A stretch of DNA of 64,000 bases from Dermabacter sp. p3-SID358 (lineage in GTDB: Bacteria > Actinomycetota > Actinomycetes > Actinomycetales > Dermabacteraceae): positions 1 to 64,000 of the forward strand of contig NZ_JALXOZ010000010.1 in assembly GCF_025147465.1 (NCBI RefSeq), written 5' to 3'. The notes under the pieces are model-generated. The model was not told the DNA's origin and ran no database searches. It was given only the letters and a program-made list of their open reading frames with translations. This document shows, in pieces, positions 25,444-33,667 of this stretch (positions are counted from its first letter, which is position 1; the number at the start of each line of letters is the position of its first letter). Made by a program: the position numbers and the translations under genes.

Positions 25444-27189
25444 CTACGACTCCTCGGGAGGGTCGAGATCAGGGGTAGCGGGGGCGCTTTCTTCGAGAGG
25501 GAGGTCCACGGGGAAGGCGTGTGTTCGACGCTGGACTTCGGACACATCGGGAAGAAATGCCGTGGCTTCGGCTGCGCCGTTGATGCGAGCGCGAAACTCT
25601 GCGAAGGTGCGCTCAAGATCGGGCGCACCGTATTCATCGCGCACGGGAGCGGGAACAGTAATCATGAGGGCAGCGGCAACCCCGGCGATGAGGCCGAGGC
25701 CACCGTTCGTGAGGCCAGCTGCTGCTCCCGTCACAACGGAGAAAACTATGACACCGAGGAAACCCATGAGCGTGAGGGCCGCACCGATCGATACGGCATT
25801 ACCGCGTGCCTTAACGGCATTTTTCCGCATGAGAGCCTTGCGGCCGAAATGCGAAAGGAGTGCGAGCGATGCGACGAGAACTAGCTGCACAATCACAAGG
25901 CCAGATCCACCGCGCGCCTCGTAGCCCACGAGGACCGCAACGAAATACACGAGGACTGCGGCGAAGGCCACGATGTGCATGGTGCGCGAAAACTCGTACG
26001 TGCGCGCCGCGTACATGAGCCAGTCGACGCGTTTGAAGTTGAGCGTGCTTGAGCGAACGTAGGGGCGCGAAATGAGCAGCCCGAAGGCCGCGAGGGCGAA
26101 TGGGAGCCACACGTACGAAGTCGAGAAGCTTCCGGGAGCCGCATACTCGAGGCGGAGCGAGTTATCAGCGGCAGCACCCACGACCATCGCAGCCGCAGCA
26201 CCCACGGTGAAAACGTAGTGCGAAGGGCGCTCATTGAGCTTGGGGTTCGCAATAAAGAGGCCGAGCGCGAGGGAACCGAGAGAGTAGGAGAGCGTCACGA
26301 GGGCGAAGGCGGGATCGCCGTTGATCGCTTTGCCCACCATCATGACGAGCGAGAGGGCAAAGCTCGCGACGAGCAGCACCCGCAGCACGAGAATCCAATG
26401 GCCAGCGCGTGCTTGAGCCGCGGCAGTGGGAACGTACCCCTCGAATCCGCGTCGCTCCGAGCCCATCACGGCCGCCATGAGGAGCAACGCGACCGAAACG
26501 CCAACGCCCACGCGCGGCCCGCCGGGAAGGGGAACGAGGAGGTCGGGAATTGACGCAACGAGGTCGTAACCGAGCACGCCGATCGATGCCGCGAACGCGG
26601 GCAGCATACCGATGCGGCGCACAATCCCAAGATAAGCGAATTGCTCGGGCCTCTTTGGCTTCGCATCCTTCACATACGCGGGGACCCAGCGCAAGAGATA
26701 CACGGCGAGTATGGTCGCGATGCCGAATCCCGCGGCAACTGCGGGAATCCACGCGGGGAGTGCGTCAGGGGCATGGGTATAGGTCGTCGTGAAACTCGAG
26801 CCAAAGGCGAGCACGACGATGATGTCCCGCAACGCGTCCCAACCGCTCAGGTCGCTGAACTGAGGAGGGAGATGCACGGCGCGAGACCGCGGCGCGGCCG
26901 AAGGCGTGGCGCCAGAGCGCGCATAGTCTGCTTCTGCGGGCGCTGGAGACACCGCAATCTCCGCGGTCTCTGTGGCCGGCTCCTTCGGCGCGAGACCCGG
27001 CGCAAAGTACTGCTCGGCCTCGCCGTCAAGGTTCGCGCGCTGCATCCTAAACCGTGCAAAATCATCGCTGTCGGGAAGCTTCTCCGTGGGAAGTGTGCCC
27101 GGTTCGGGAACAAAGATCCACCCCTCGGCGGAGTCTGCTCCTGCCTGGACACGATCGTCACGGTTCTCCGGTACCTGATCCTTCGCCAT
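25444..27189 (-). CDS. Polytopic membrane protein of unknown function
   Basis: 581 aa. A cytosolic N-terminal region of about 125 residues, rich in Pro/Ala/Glu, precedes about eleven predicted helices arranged in pairs, then a 60-residue cytosolic tail. ATG at 27189 has GAGGGAG upstream. No transporter or enzyme signature is visible. It heads the minus-strand run ending in a glycosyltransferase, so an envelope role is possible. Confidence 0.65.
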   Translation of the reverse strand: MAKDQVPENRDDRVQAGADSAEGWIFVPEPGTLPTEKLPDSDDFARFRMQRANLDGEAEQYFAPGLAPKEPATETAEIAVSPAPAEADYARSGATPSAAPRSRAVHLPPQFSDLSGWDALRDIIVVLAFGSSFTTTYTHAPDALPAWIPAVAAGFGIATILAVYLLRWVPAYVKDAKPKRPEQFAYLGIVRRIGMLPAFAASIGVLGYDLVASIPDLLVPLPGGPRVGVGVSVALLLMAAVMGSERRGFEGYVPTAAAQARAGHWILVLRVLLVASFALSLVMMVGKAINGDPAFALVTLSYSLGSLALGLFIANPKLNERPSHYVFTVGAAAAMVVGAAADNSLRLEYAAPGSFSTSYVWLPFALAAFGLLISRPYVRSSTLNFKRVDWLMYAARTYEFSRTMHIVAFAAVLVYFVAVLVGYEARGGSGLVIVQLVLVASLALLSHFGRKALMRKNAVKARGNAVSIGAALTLMGFLGVIVFSVVTGAAAGLTNGGLGLIAGVAAALMITVPAPVRDEYGAPDLERTFAEFRARINGAAEATAFLPDVSEVQRRTHAFPVDLPLEESAPATPDLDPPEES

Positions 27190-27347
27190 GAGCTCCCTCA
27201 GTAGTGTCGCGCGGCACGCCGATGCGGGGAAGCGCCGAAGAGGCAAGCACGGCTCGCACGAGCGCGTATCGCGAATATTCTAGGGGCGAGGAAGCGAATC
27301 ACCACGTCCGTTTCTCCGAGCGTGTCGCGAATCTCTTCGTTGTTTCC

Positions 27348-27821
27348 TTAAAGCTTTGAGTAGCGCTTCGAGAAACGTACGAGCGGGGACAGCGCCGGCC
27401 CCTGTTGTGCCTCACGCACTCGGCACACGAAAAGCGTATGGGTCGCCGCTTCGTGCGTGCCTTCAACTTCGAGGGAGAAACTGGCAATCGAACCGCAGAT
27501 TCGGGCATTTCCCACCGAATCGCGCGTGTGGGCGACCCCTTCGAGCATTCCCTGCAACGGAAGGCCGGGTTCACCAAAGCGTTCAGCGAGGCTTTGCTGC
27601 TCGGCGCCGAGCACGCTCAGTGCGCACGTGCCTGATTCCTCGAGCGCCTCCGCGACGCGCGAGAGGGAATAGAGGCTCAACACCATCGTTGGCGGGTCGT
27701 ATGACACATCAAGGAAGGAATCGATCGGCGTCACGAGATCCCACCGACCCACACGCACGCTCACGACCGCGATCGCCGAGGCTATGTCTTCGCTCAAGCG
27801 CCGGTACAGCTCCACATCCAT
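27348..27821 (-). CDS. Flavin reductase-like (FMN-binding) protein
   Basis: 157 aa. The pattern DIASAIAVVSVR, SFLDVSYDPPTMVLSL and CALSVLGAEQQSLAERF is that of the flavin reductase-like split-barrel domain (HpaC/RutF group), which makes reduced FMN/FAD for a monooxygenase. No partner oxygenase is nearby. I chose the ATG at 27821 (AAAGGGA upstream); the longer open frame has no family similarity. Divergent from the substrate-binding protein gene. Confidence 0.78.
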   Translation of the reverse strand: MDVELYRRLSEDIASAIAVVSVRVGRWDLVTPIDSFLDVSYDPPTMVLSLYSLSRVAEALEESGTCALSVLGAEQQSLAERFGEPGLPLQGMLEGVAHTRDSVGNARICGSIASFSLEVEGTHEAATHTLFVCRVREAQQGPALSPLVRFSKRYSKL

Positions 27822-27860
27822 TCCCGCATCCCTTTCACCCTTGGTCACGATGGTCGACGA

Positions 27861-27874
27861 GCAAGCGTCGGACC
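27861..27874 (-). repeat. Dispersed TCCGACGSTTGC motif, intergenic copy
   Basis: GGTCCGACGCTTGC on the minus strand, in the divergent region between the flavin reductase and the binding protein. Confidence 0.8.
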
Positions 27875-27994
27875 TTGCCCTACCTACGTGCGAGGGTAAC
27901 GCTCCGGTGACTACTGCGCTCGATTCCCCCTCCACGTCACACACCGCACGCCAACTCGCGCCAAACGACCCGTGTGCCCATTAGTCTGGAAGGC

Positions 27995-29650
27995 ATGACT
28001 CGACCCGCACGCACCCCCAGTCGACGCACGCTCCTCACTGCAGGAGCCTCGCTCGGCGCCTTCGCCCTCACGACCACCGCCGCGGGCTGCCAGAGCTCAC
28101 CGAAACCAGGCGACCCGGGTTACCCCTCGATCGCCGAACAATTCAACCTCCCCGTCCCCAAGGGGCACCTCGACGTCACGATCGGCACCCCACTTGGGAG
28201 CGACGGCTTCAGCCCTTTTACGACCAGCTCCCTTCAGAACACCGCCGCTCTGTGGCATGTATACGAGGGTCTCTCGATCATTGATCCTACGCGATGGGAA
28301 CCGCAGCCTGGCCTTTCGCAGAACCTCTTTGAAGCAGGCCAGATTTCGATCGATGTTTTCCTGCGCGATGGCGCGATCTTCCACGACGGCAACCCCGTTA
28401 CACCCGACGACGTCATTTACTCCTTCGAAGCCGCCCTTGACGAAAACAATCACTACCCCAACCGCGAGCTTCTCGATTTCTTCGACCACGCCGCGCAACT
28501 CGCCGACAACGTCGTTCAGCTCCGTCTCAAATACCCCACGCCCGACATCAACTCACGCCTCTCCCTCGTCAAGATCATCCCCGAAGGAACCGATCCGGCC
28601 ACGCTTCTCGCCAACCCCAACGGCACCGGCCCTTGGAAAATCAAGGAGCACGATATCGAAGGCGGAACCATCACATTCGAAGCCTTTGACCAGTACTCCG
28701 GCCCGTGCCCCGCGCTCTTCGAAACCATGACTTGGCATGTCGAGCGCGACGAATCCGCAACCATCAAGTCACTCACCGACGGCAGCACACAAGTAGCGTT
28801 GCCCGTGCCCGCAAGGAAATACCGCGAGCTTGAGAAAAGCCCTCAGGCCAAGAGCAACAAGCTTCATCTTGCTTCTCATCGAAGCAGGGCGAGCATCTAC
28901 GCAATGTTCAACCACGCTGAGGGACACCCCTTTGCCGTGGCCGGTGCCCGGCGCGGATTCATGAAAGCCTTCGACGATAAACGATGCGCGGAGCAGGTCT
29001 TCGGCGGCTATGTTGACCCCGTCCGGAGCCCCCTCTACCCCGGCACATCTGATTTCGACGCTGTCCCAAGCCACTACACGCATGCCCCGGACGAAGCACG
29101 AGACCTCTTCGAACGTGCAAACGTCAACAAGGTTCGTCTGCTCGCAAGCGACGAAAACTGGACACGAGGACTCGCCGAGTCTCTCAAAGGCGATCTTGCC
29201 GCACTCGGTCTTGAATCTGAGCTCGAGGTGCTCCCCTGGTGCGATGTCGTGAAGCGCATGGAGGAAGATGCCGACGGCTGGGATGCCGCTCTCGTGTTCT
29301 TGGACGCCGCGTTCATCGGCTCCCACCCCGAGACTCTCCTGCGTTCTCTTTACGCCTCACCATTTTGGGTCGAGTCACGATTGCGCCTTGGAGAAAGTGA
29401 ACTCCTCGCAGAAATTCGCGACGTGCTCGAACGCAGCACGGGTCCCGAGCTCGTGGGCGATGATCTCCAGCGCGCACTGCAAAGCTTGACGAACCGTATT
29501 TCGATTGAAATCCCCTTGTACCCGCTCGTGTGGATGCACACGCTCAGCGCGGTCAATACTTCCAAGGTCGCCGGCCTATCCGACACTCATGCCCTAGGCT
29601 TCGTCGCTTCGACGGCGACACCGCCCGAGGAGATGGAGAAGAAGCGTTAG
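27995..29650 (+). CDS. Family 5 extracellular solute-binding lipoprotein
   Basis: 551 aa, peptide/nickel-type (SBP_bac_5) binding protein. A twin-arginine motif SRRTLLTAG and lipobox AAGC with Cys near 33 indicate Tat-exported lipoprotein. The mature part has the family pattern DGFSPF, LWHVYEGL and PDDVIYSFEAALD. The ATG at 27995 follows GGAAGGC very closely; a GTG at 27974 is an alternative. No ABC permease or ATPase gene is adjacent, so it is an orphan in this window. Ligand unknown. Confidence 0.85.
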   Translation: MTRPARTPSRRTLLTAGASLGAFALTTTAAGCQSSPKPGDPGYPSIAEQFNLPVPKGHLDVTIGTPLGSDGFSPFTTSSLQNTAALWHVYEGLSIIDPTRWEPQPGLSQNLFEAGQISIDVFLRDGAIFHDGNPVTPDDVIYSFEAALDENNHYPNRELLDFFDHAAQLADNVVQLRLKYPTPDINSRLSLVKIIPEGTDPATLLANPNGTGPWKIKEHDIEGGTITFEAFDQYSGPCPALFETMTWHVERDESATIKSLTDGSTQVALPVPARKYRELEKSPQAKSNKLHLASHRSRASIYAMFNHAEGHPFAVAGARRGFMKAFDDKRCAEQVFGGYVDPVRSPLYPGTSDFDAVPSHYTHAPDEARDLFERANVNKVRLLASDENWTRGLAESLKGDLAALGLESELEVLPWCDVVKRMEEDADGWDAALVFLDAAFIGSHPETLLRSLYASPFWVESRLRLGESELLAEIRDVLERSTGPELVGDDLQRALQSLTNRISIEIPLYPLVWMHTLSAVNTSKVAGLSDTHALGFVASTATPPEEMEKKR

Positions 29651-29656
29651 TTGGTG

Positions 29657-29671
29657 GCAACCGTCGGAACC
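29657..29671 (-). repeat. Dispersed TCCGACGSTTGC motif, intergenic copy
   Basis: GGTTCCGACGGTTGC on the minus strand, beginning 6 bp after the binding-protein stop. Full 15-bp consensus. Confidence 0.85.
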
Positions 29672-29768
29672 CTCCCGAGGGCCCGCACGCCGCAAGCGTG
29701 ACGAAACCGTCCTTCACGTGACCCCTTTCGGCATGACCGGGCACCGCAGGACACCGTAGGCTTGGAGT

Positions 29769-31526
29769 ATGACCGCACCGGAACTTGCCCTTACGACCCG
29801 TTTTCAGGATGCCTTCGCCGAGGCTTTCGGCGAGGAGTACCGCACCGCCGACCCGATCATCAGGCCGGGGAAGTTCTCGGACTTCCAGTGCAACGCGGCG
29901 ATGGGACTCGCGAAGAAGCTTGGCGCGAAGCCACGCGACCTCGCCCAGCAGATCCTTGAGAAGGTGCAGCTCGACGACATCGCCGAGACGCCCGAGATTG
30001 CTGGCCCCGGCTTCCTCAACATCACGCTCAAGACCGAATGGGTCGCGGCACAAGCTGGTGACCTACACGGCGATGATCGTCTCGGCGTCGGCAGCCCCGA
30101 GAAGACCGAGACGATCGTGATCGACTACTCGGCGCCGAACGTGGCGAAGGAAATGCACGTGGGGCACCTGCGCACGACCGTCGTGGGCGATGCGCTCGCG
30201 CGCGTGCTCGAGTTCGAGGGCCACAAGGTTGTGCGCCAGAACCATATCGGCGACTGGGGGACGCCGTTCGGCATGCTCATTGAGCACCTGCTTGAAGTGG
30301 GCGAGGATTCGGAAGAGGCGAAACTTCTCGAAACCGACCCGAACGCGTTCTACCAGGCGGCACGCGCGAAGTTCGATGCAGATACGGAGCAAACCGATTT
30401 CGCGAAGCGCGCGCGTGCACGAGTCGCAACCCTGCAGTCGGGCGACGAAGCGACGCTTGCGATGTGGACGAAGCTCGTTGGTCTCTCGAAGCAATACTTC
30501 CACCGCATCTACGACATGCTCGACGTGACCCTCACCGATGAGGATCTCGCGGGCGAATCGACCTACAACGACGCGCTCGCGGGGGTCTGCGCGGATCTCG
30601 AGACGGCGGGCATCGCGCGTGTCTCGGATGGCGCGCTGTGCGTATTCCCGGCTGGATTCACGGGCCGCGACGAGCAGCCCCTTCCGCTCATCATTCGCAA
30701 GTCCGACGGTGGCTACGGCTACGCGACGACCGATTTTGCGGCTATTCGCCACCGCGTGAATGACCTCGGTGCCGATCGCATCGCGTACGTCGTGGGCTCC
30801 TCGCAAGAACTGCACTTCCAGATGGTTTTCACGACCGCGCGCGAGGCCGGTTGGCTCCCCGAAACCGTCGATGCAGAGCATGTGAAAATCGGTTCGGTTC
30901 TCGGCGAGGACGGCAAGATCCTCCGCACGCGCTCTGGTTCCTCGCTGCGCCTCATGTCGCTCCTCGAGGAAGGAGTCGTGAAGGCGCGCTCGGTGATCGA
31001 CGAGCTGCGGCCCGACCTTCCCGAAGGTGAGCGAGCCACAATCGCTCGCCAGATCGGCATCGGAAGCATCAAGTACGCGGATCTCTCAACCGCGCACGAT
31101 TCGGATTACGTATTCGACCTCGACCGCATGCTCGCTCTCCAGGGCAACACGGCCCCGTACCTCCAGTACGCGGTCGCGCGCATCCGCTCGATCCACCGCA
31201 AAGCTGCTGACCAGGGAATTTCTGCGGAGCAGGTCGATGCGGCGGCACCGTGCGTCGTTGATGATCCGGAACGCGCCCTTGCCCTTCAACTCTTGCAGTT
31301 CGCGCCCACGGTGGCGGAGGTCGGTGCCCAGTACGTGCCTCACAAGCTCGCGGCGTATCTGTTCGACCTCGCACAGGCATTCATGAGCTTCTACGAGAAG
31401 TCACCGATCCTCAAGGATGCGAGCGAAGACGTGCGCCTCGGCCGCCTCGCTCTCGCAAAGCTCACCGAGCGCACTCTCGTTGCGGGCCTCGATCTGCTCG
31501 GCGTTCAGGCACCCGCACAGATGTGA
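29769..31526 (+). CDS. argS: Arginyl-tRNA synthetase
   Basis: Class I synthetase, 585 aa. N-terminal additional domain, then the HIGH-type motif in SAPNVAKEMHVGHLRTT and, further on, GGYGYATTDFAA and the LKTRSGSSLRL-like loop (here KILRTRSGSSLRL). The C-terminal anticodon-binding DALR domain is complete. Length is normal (550-590). ATG with GGAG 3 nt upstream, so translation may use a minimal leader. Confidence 0.95.
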   Translation: MTAPELALTTRFQDAFAEAFGEEYRTADPIIRPGKFSDFQCNAAMGLAKKLGAKPRDLAQQILEKVQLDDIAETPEIAGPGFLNITLKTEWVAAQAGDLHGDDRLGVGSPEKTETIVIDYSAPNVAKEMHVGHLRTTVVGDALARVLEFEGHKVVRQNHIGDWGTPFGMLIEHLLEVGEDSEEAKLLETDPNAFYQAARAKFDADTEQTDFAKRARARVATLQSGDEATLAMWTKLVGLSKQYFHRIYDMLDVTLTDEDLAGESTYNDALAGVCADLETAGIARVSDGALCVFPAGFTGRDEQPLPLIIRKSDGGYGYATTDFAAIRHRVNDLGADRIAYVVGSSQELHFQMVFTTAREAGWLPETVDAEHVKIGSVLGEDGKILRTRSGSSLRLMSLLEEGVVKARSVIDELRPDLPEGERATIARQIGIGSIKYADLSTAHDSDYVFDLDRMLALQGNTAPYLQYAVARIRSIHRKAADQGISAEQVDAAAPCVVDDPERALALQLLQFAPTVAEVGAQYVPHKLAAYLFDLAQAFMSFYEKSPILKDASEDVRLGRLALAKLTERTLVAGLDLLGVQAPAQM

Positions 31527-31547
31527 GCCGGGGCGGCCCCAGGGCCG

Positions 31548-32462
31548 CTATTTTCCGAGACTCTCCTCGAGGAACTCTCGCTGTTCCTCAAGGAGTCGTG
31601 CCATATCCGCCCCGCGGCGTAGCCTCGGGGTCACGCTGATCTTGCCAGGAATTTCGCGGTACGTGAGCTCGATGCCTTCACGCTCGAACTGGTGCGTGAC
31701 GACCCTCGAATCGGTGAGGAATAGATCCTTCGTGCCAACGCTCAGGTGCACGGGAGGGAGGCCCTGGAGATCCCCGTTAAGTGGGGAGAGCGCCGGGTCA
31801 TCGAGCGGGGTGCGGCCAGCGTATTTTTTCGCAGCGAGCTGCATGATGCGGCGCTCGTGTACCGGGTCGTGCTGGTTCGTTTCGCTCAACTCGAGGTTTG
31901 TGAACTCGAGGTCAAGGAGGGGGTTCATAAGCACGATGCCGGCGGGCTTAGCTTCGACGTTCGCGAGGCCACCGTCGTGTTTCGTGTTTGCGAGCGCCGC
32001 GAGCGAAAGCGCGAGCCCGGCGCCGCTCTGGTGACCCGCGAGCGTCCAGGTGCCTTTAGCGATCAGTCCCTGGACGGTAAGGCCTTTGATGACCTCGAAC
32101 GTATCCTCAAGCGCGGTGGGATGCATGTAGTCGGGGCCGTAGCGGTAATCGATGAGGAGGCCCGCGCATTCGCGCACATCTACCTGCGTGCTGAGCCACT
32201 CCCAATCTCCCACGAACGGTCCCGACATGTAGCTTCCTCCGTGGAGATACACGACGATGCCGCGATCAGCCTTGTGCTTGTCGAGCCACACGGAACGCGT
32301 GCGATTAATGAGTTCGATGTCGATTGCGTGCCGCTTCTGCACGGGGGCCGGGGGCTTCGCGATCCGTACTTTGCCGAATCCGAGCTCGTACACGAAGTTG
32401 GGAAGCGGTGTGCGCGTAAGGGTGCGCCCCGCGATAGCGGCATAGTGCTTGATGCGACCCAT
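31548..32462 (-). CDS. HSL-family alpha/beta-hydrolase, probably inactive
   Basis: 304 aa. The fold signatures of hormone-sensitive-lipase esterases are present: YLHGGSYMSGP (oxyanion HGG), DYRYGPDYMHPTALED, and the acid residue in VGTKDLFLTD. But the nucleophile elbow, usually AGDSAGGG, reads AGHQSGAG, which puts Gln where Ser should be. The late catalytic His (usually PGMIH) is Ser in PGKISV. Both changes argue against esterase activity. ATG at 32462 follows AGGAGG. It is divergent from mtnN. It may be a binding or regulatory protein. Confidence 0.75.
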   Translation of the reverse strand: MGRIKHYAAIAGRTLTRTPLPNFVYELGFGKVRIAKPPAPVQKRHAIDIELINRTRSVWLDKHKADRGIVVYLHGGSYMSGPFVGDWEWLSTQVDVRECAGLLIDYRYGPDYMHPTALEDTFEVIKGLTVQGLIAKGTWTLAGHQSGAGLALSLAALANTKHDGGLANVEAKPAGIVLMNPLLDLEFTNLELSETNQHDPVHERRIMQLAAKKYAGRTPLDDPALSPLNGDLQGLPPVHLSVGTKDLFLTDSRVVTHQFEREGIELTYREIPGKISVTPRLRRGADMARLLEEQREFLEESLGK

Positions 32463-32535
32463 GGTGGGATACCTCCTAGCTCGGTTCGCGAAACGCCTTA
32501 AGGCTAGTGGCCTGACCTTACGGGATACTGGCTTC

Positions 32536-33321
32536 ATGACTTCTCGCGTTGATGTTCTCGTTGTTGCCGCCATGGCCGAGGAGGCCGCCGCCGTTTCTGC
32601 TCTTTGCACCAACCTGAACTCTGTCGCGCACCCATTTGCCGGTGCCGGCAAGGGCGAAGGTGCGGGCTCTTCGAGCGCGGTGGCCGCTTCGGTGGGAACG
32701 CTCGGGTGTGCGGGTTCCGGGGTTCAGGGGTCCGACGTCTCCTCGGCCCCCATCGCCCTCGTGACCACGGGCGTTGGCACGGCCGCCGCGAGCGCCGTTC
32801 TTTCCTGGGCTGTTGGTGAATTTTCACCTCGTCTCATCGTCAACGTGGGCAGCTGCGGTGGCCTCGCCGAAGACATCACCGTGGGCACGGTCGCGATTGG
32901 GTCTTCCTACGCGTATTCGATCGCGGAAGCCACTGCTTTCGGCTACGAAAAGGGCCAGGTACCAGGTGCTCCCTCACGCTTCGGCGACGCGGATGGTAAG
33001 CAGCGTGCAGCACGCGCCCTCGAGGCCGTTGAGGCGGCGGGGCTTTCGGCGCGTTCGGGCCTCATGCTTTCTGGCGACGCTTTTGTGACCGCCGATACCG
33101 CCGAGGGCGTGCGCGCGAAATTCCCGGGCGCTATCACTGCCGACATGGAGTCGTGCGCCTTCGCCCACGTTGCGCACCTGTTCCAGGTGCCGTTCCTCGC
33201 GCTGCGCGCGGTGAGTGACCTATGCTCCCCCAGGGCGAACGAGGAGTTTCACATTGGTCTCGAGGTGGCGGCGGAAGCGTCGGCCCGCGCCCTGAACCGC
33301 GCTCTCCCGGCACTGCGCTAG
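32536..33321 (+). CDS. mtnN: 5'-methylthioadenosine/S-adenosylhomocysteine nucleosidase
   Basis: Cytosolic nucleosidase cleaving MTA and SAH to adenine, 261 aa. AMAEEAAAV carries the catalytic-site Glu, then VTTGVGTAAA, SGDAFV, DMESCAFAHVA and RAVSDLC match the PNP/UDP family type. A Gly/Ser/Ala-rich insertion of about 30 residues (34-65) makes it longer than the usual 230 aa and would sit in an early surface loop. Plus-strand ATG at 32536; the open frame upstream covers the divergent esterase start. Confidence 0.88.
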   Translation: MTSRVDVLVVAAMAEEAAAVSALCTNLNSVAHPFAGAGKGEGAGSSSAVAASVGTLGCAGSGVQGSDVSSAPIALVTTGVGTAAASAVLSWAVGEFSPRLIVNVGSCGGLAEDITVGTVAIGSSYAYSIAEATAFGYEKGQVPGAPSRFGDADGKQRAARALEAVEAAGLSARSGLMLSGDAFVTADTAEGVRAKFPGAITADMESCAFAHVAHLFQVPFLALRAVSDLCSPRANEEFHIGLEVAAEASARALNRALPALR

Positions 33322-33613
33322 GGCATTACTGGGGCATGAGCCGCCCTCACCATCCCACCTGCCGCACTCCCCCCTTCGGCCCTGCTGCCCCGCATCACGG
33401 CAGTACTAGTGGAGTGGGCCAGCCCCACATAGGGGCATCGCAACCGAAACTCGGCAGCCCGCCCCTTTTGAGGGTGGAGAAAAGTGCAGGGGCACCCCCG
33501 AAACCGACCACTCTGACACCGTTACCTCCACCCTGAGGGTGGTGGGGTGCGGTGAGACCGTTCACCGAGCCGTGCCTCCGAAACAGCACTTCATGTACGG
33601 TGGATAGGCAAAG
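33322..33613. other. Intergenic region, no supported gene
   Basis: About 290 bp between mtnN and the betT leader. It contains GC-rich inverted segments such as ACCTCCACCCTGAGGGTGGTGG (shortened: CCACCCTGAGGGTGG) and ends in a strong terminator. No open frame with a ribosome site. It could be an mtnN 3' UTR or an unannotated small RNA. Confidence 0.4.
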
Positions 33614-33635
33614 ACAGCCCTCGGGGCTGTTTTTT
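33614..33635 (+). terminator. Rho-independent terminator upstream of betT
   Basis: ACAGCCC-TC-GGGGCTGT followed by six T. Ends mtnN or an unidentified transcript. Confidence 0.85.
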
Positions 33636-33667
33636 GTTGCCCTTGACCCGCATCCGAAGGAGAGGTG

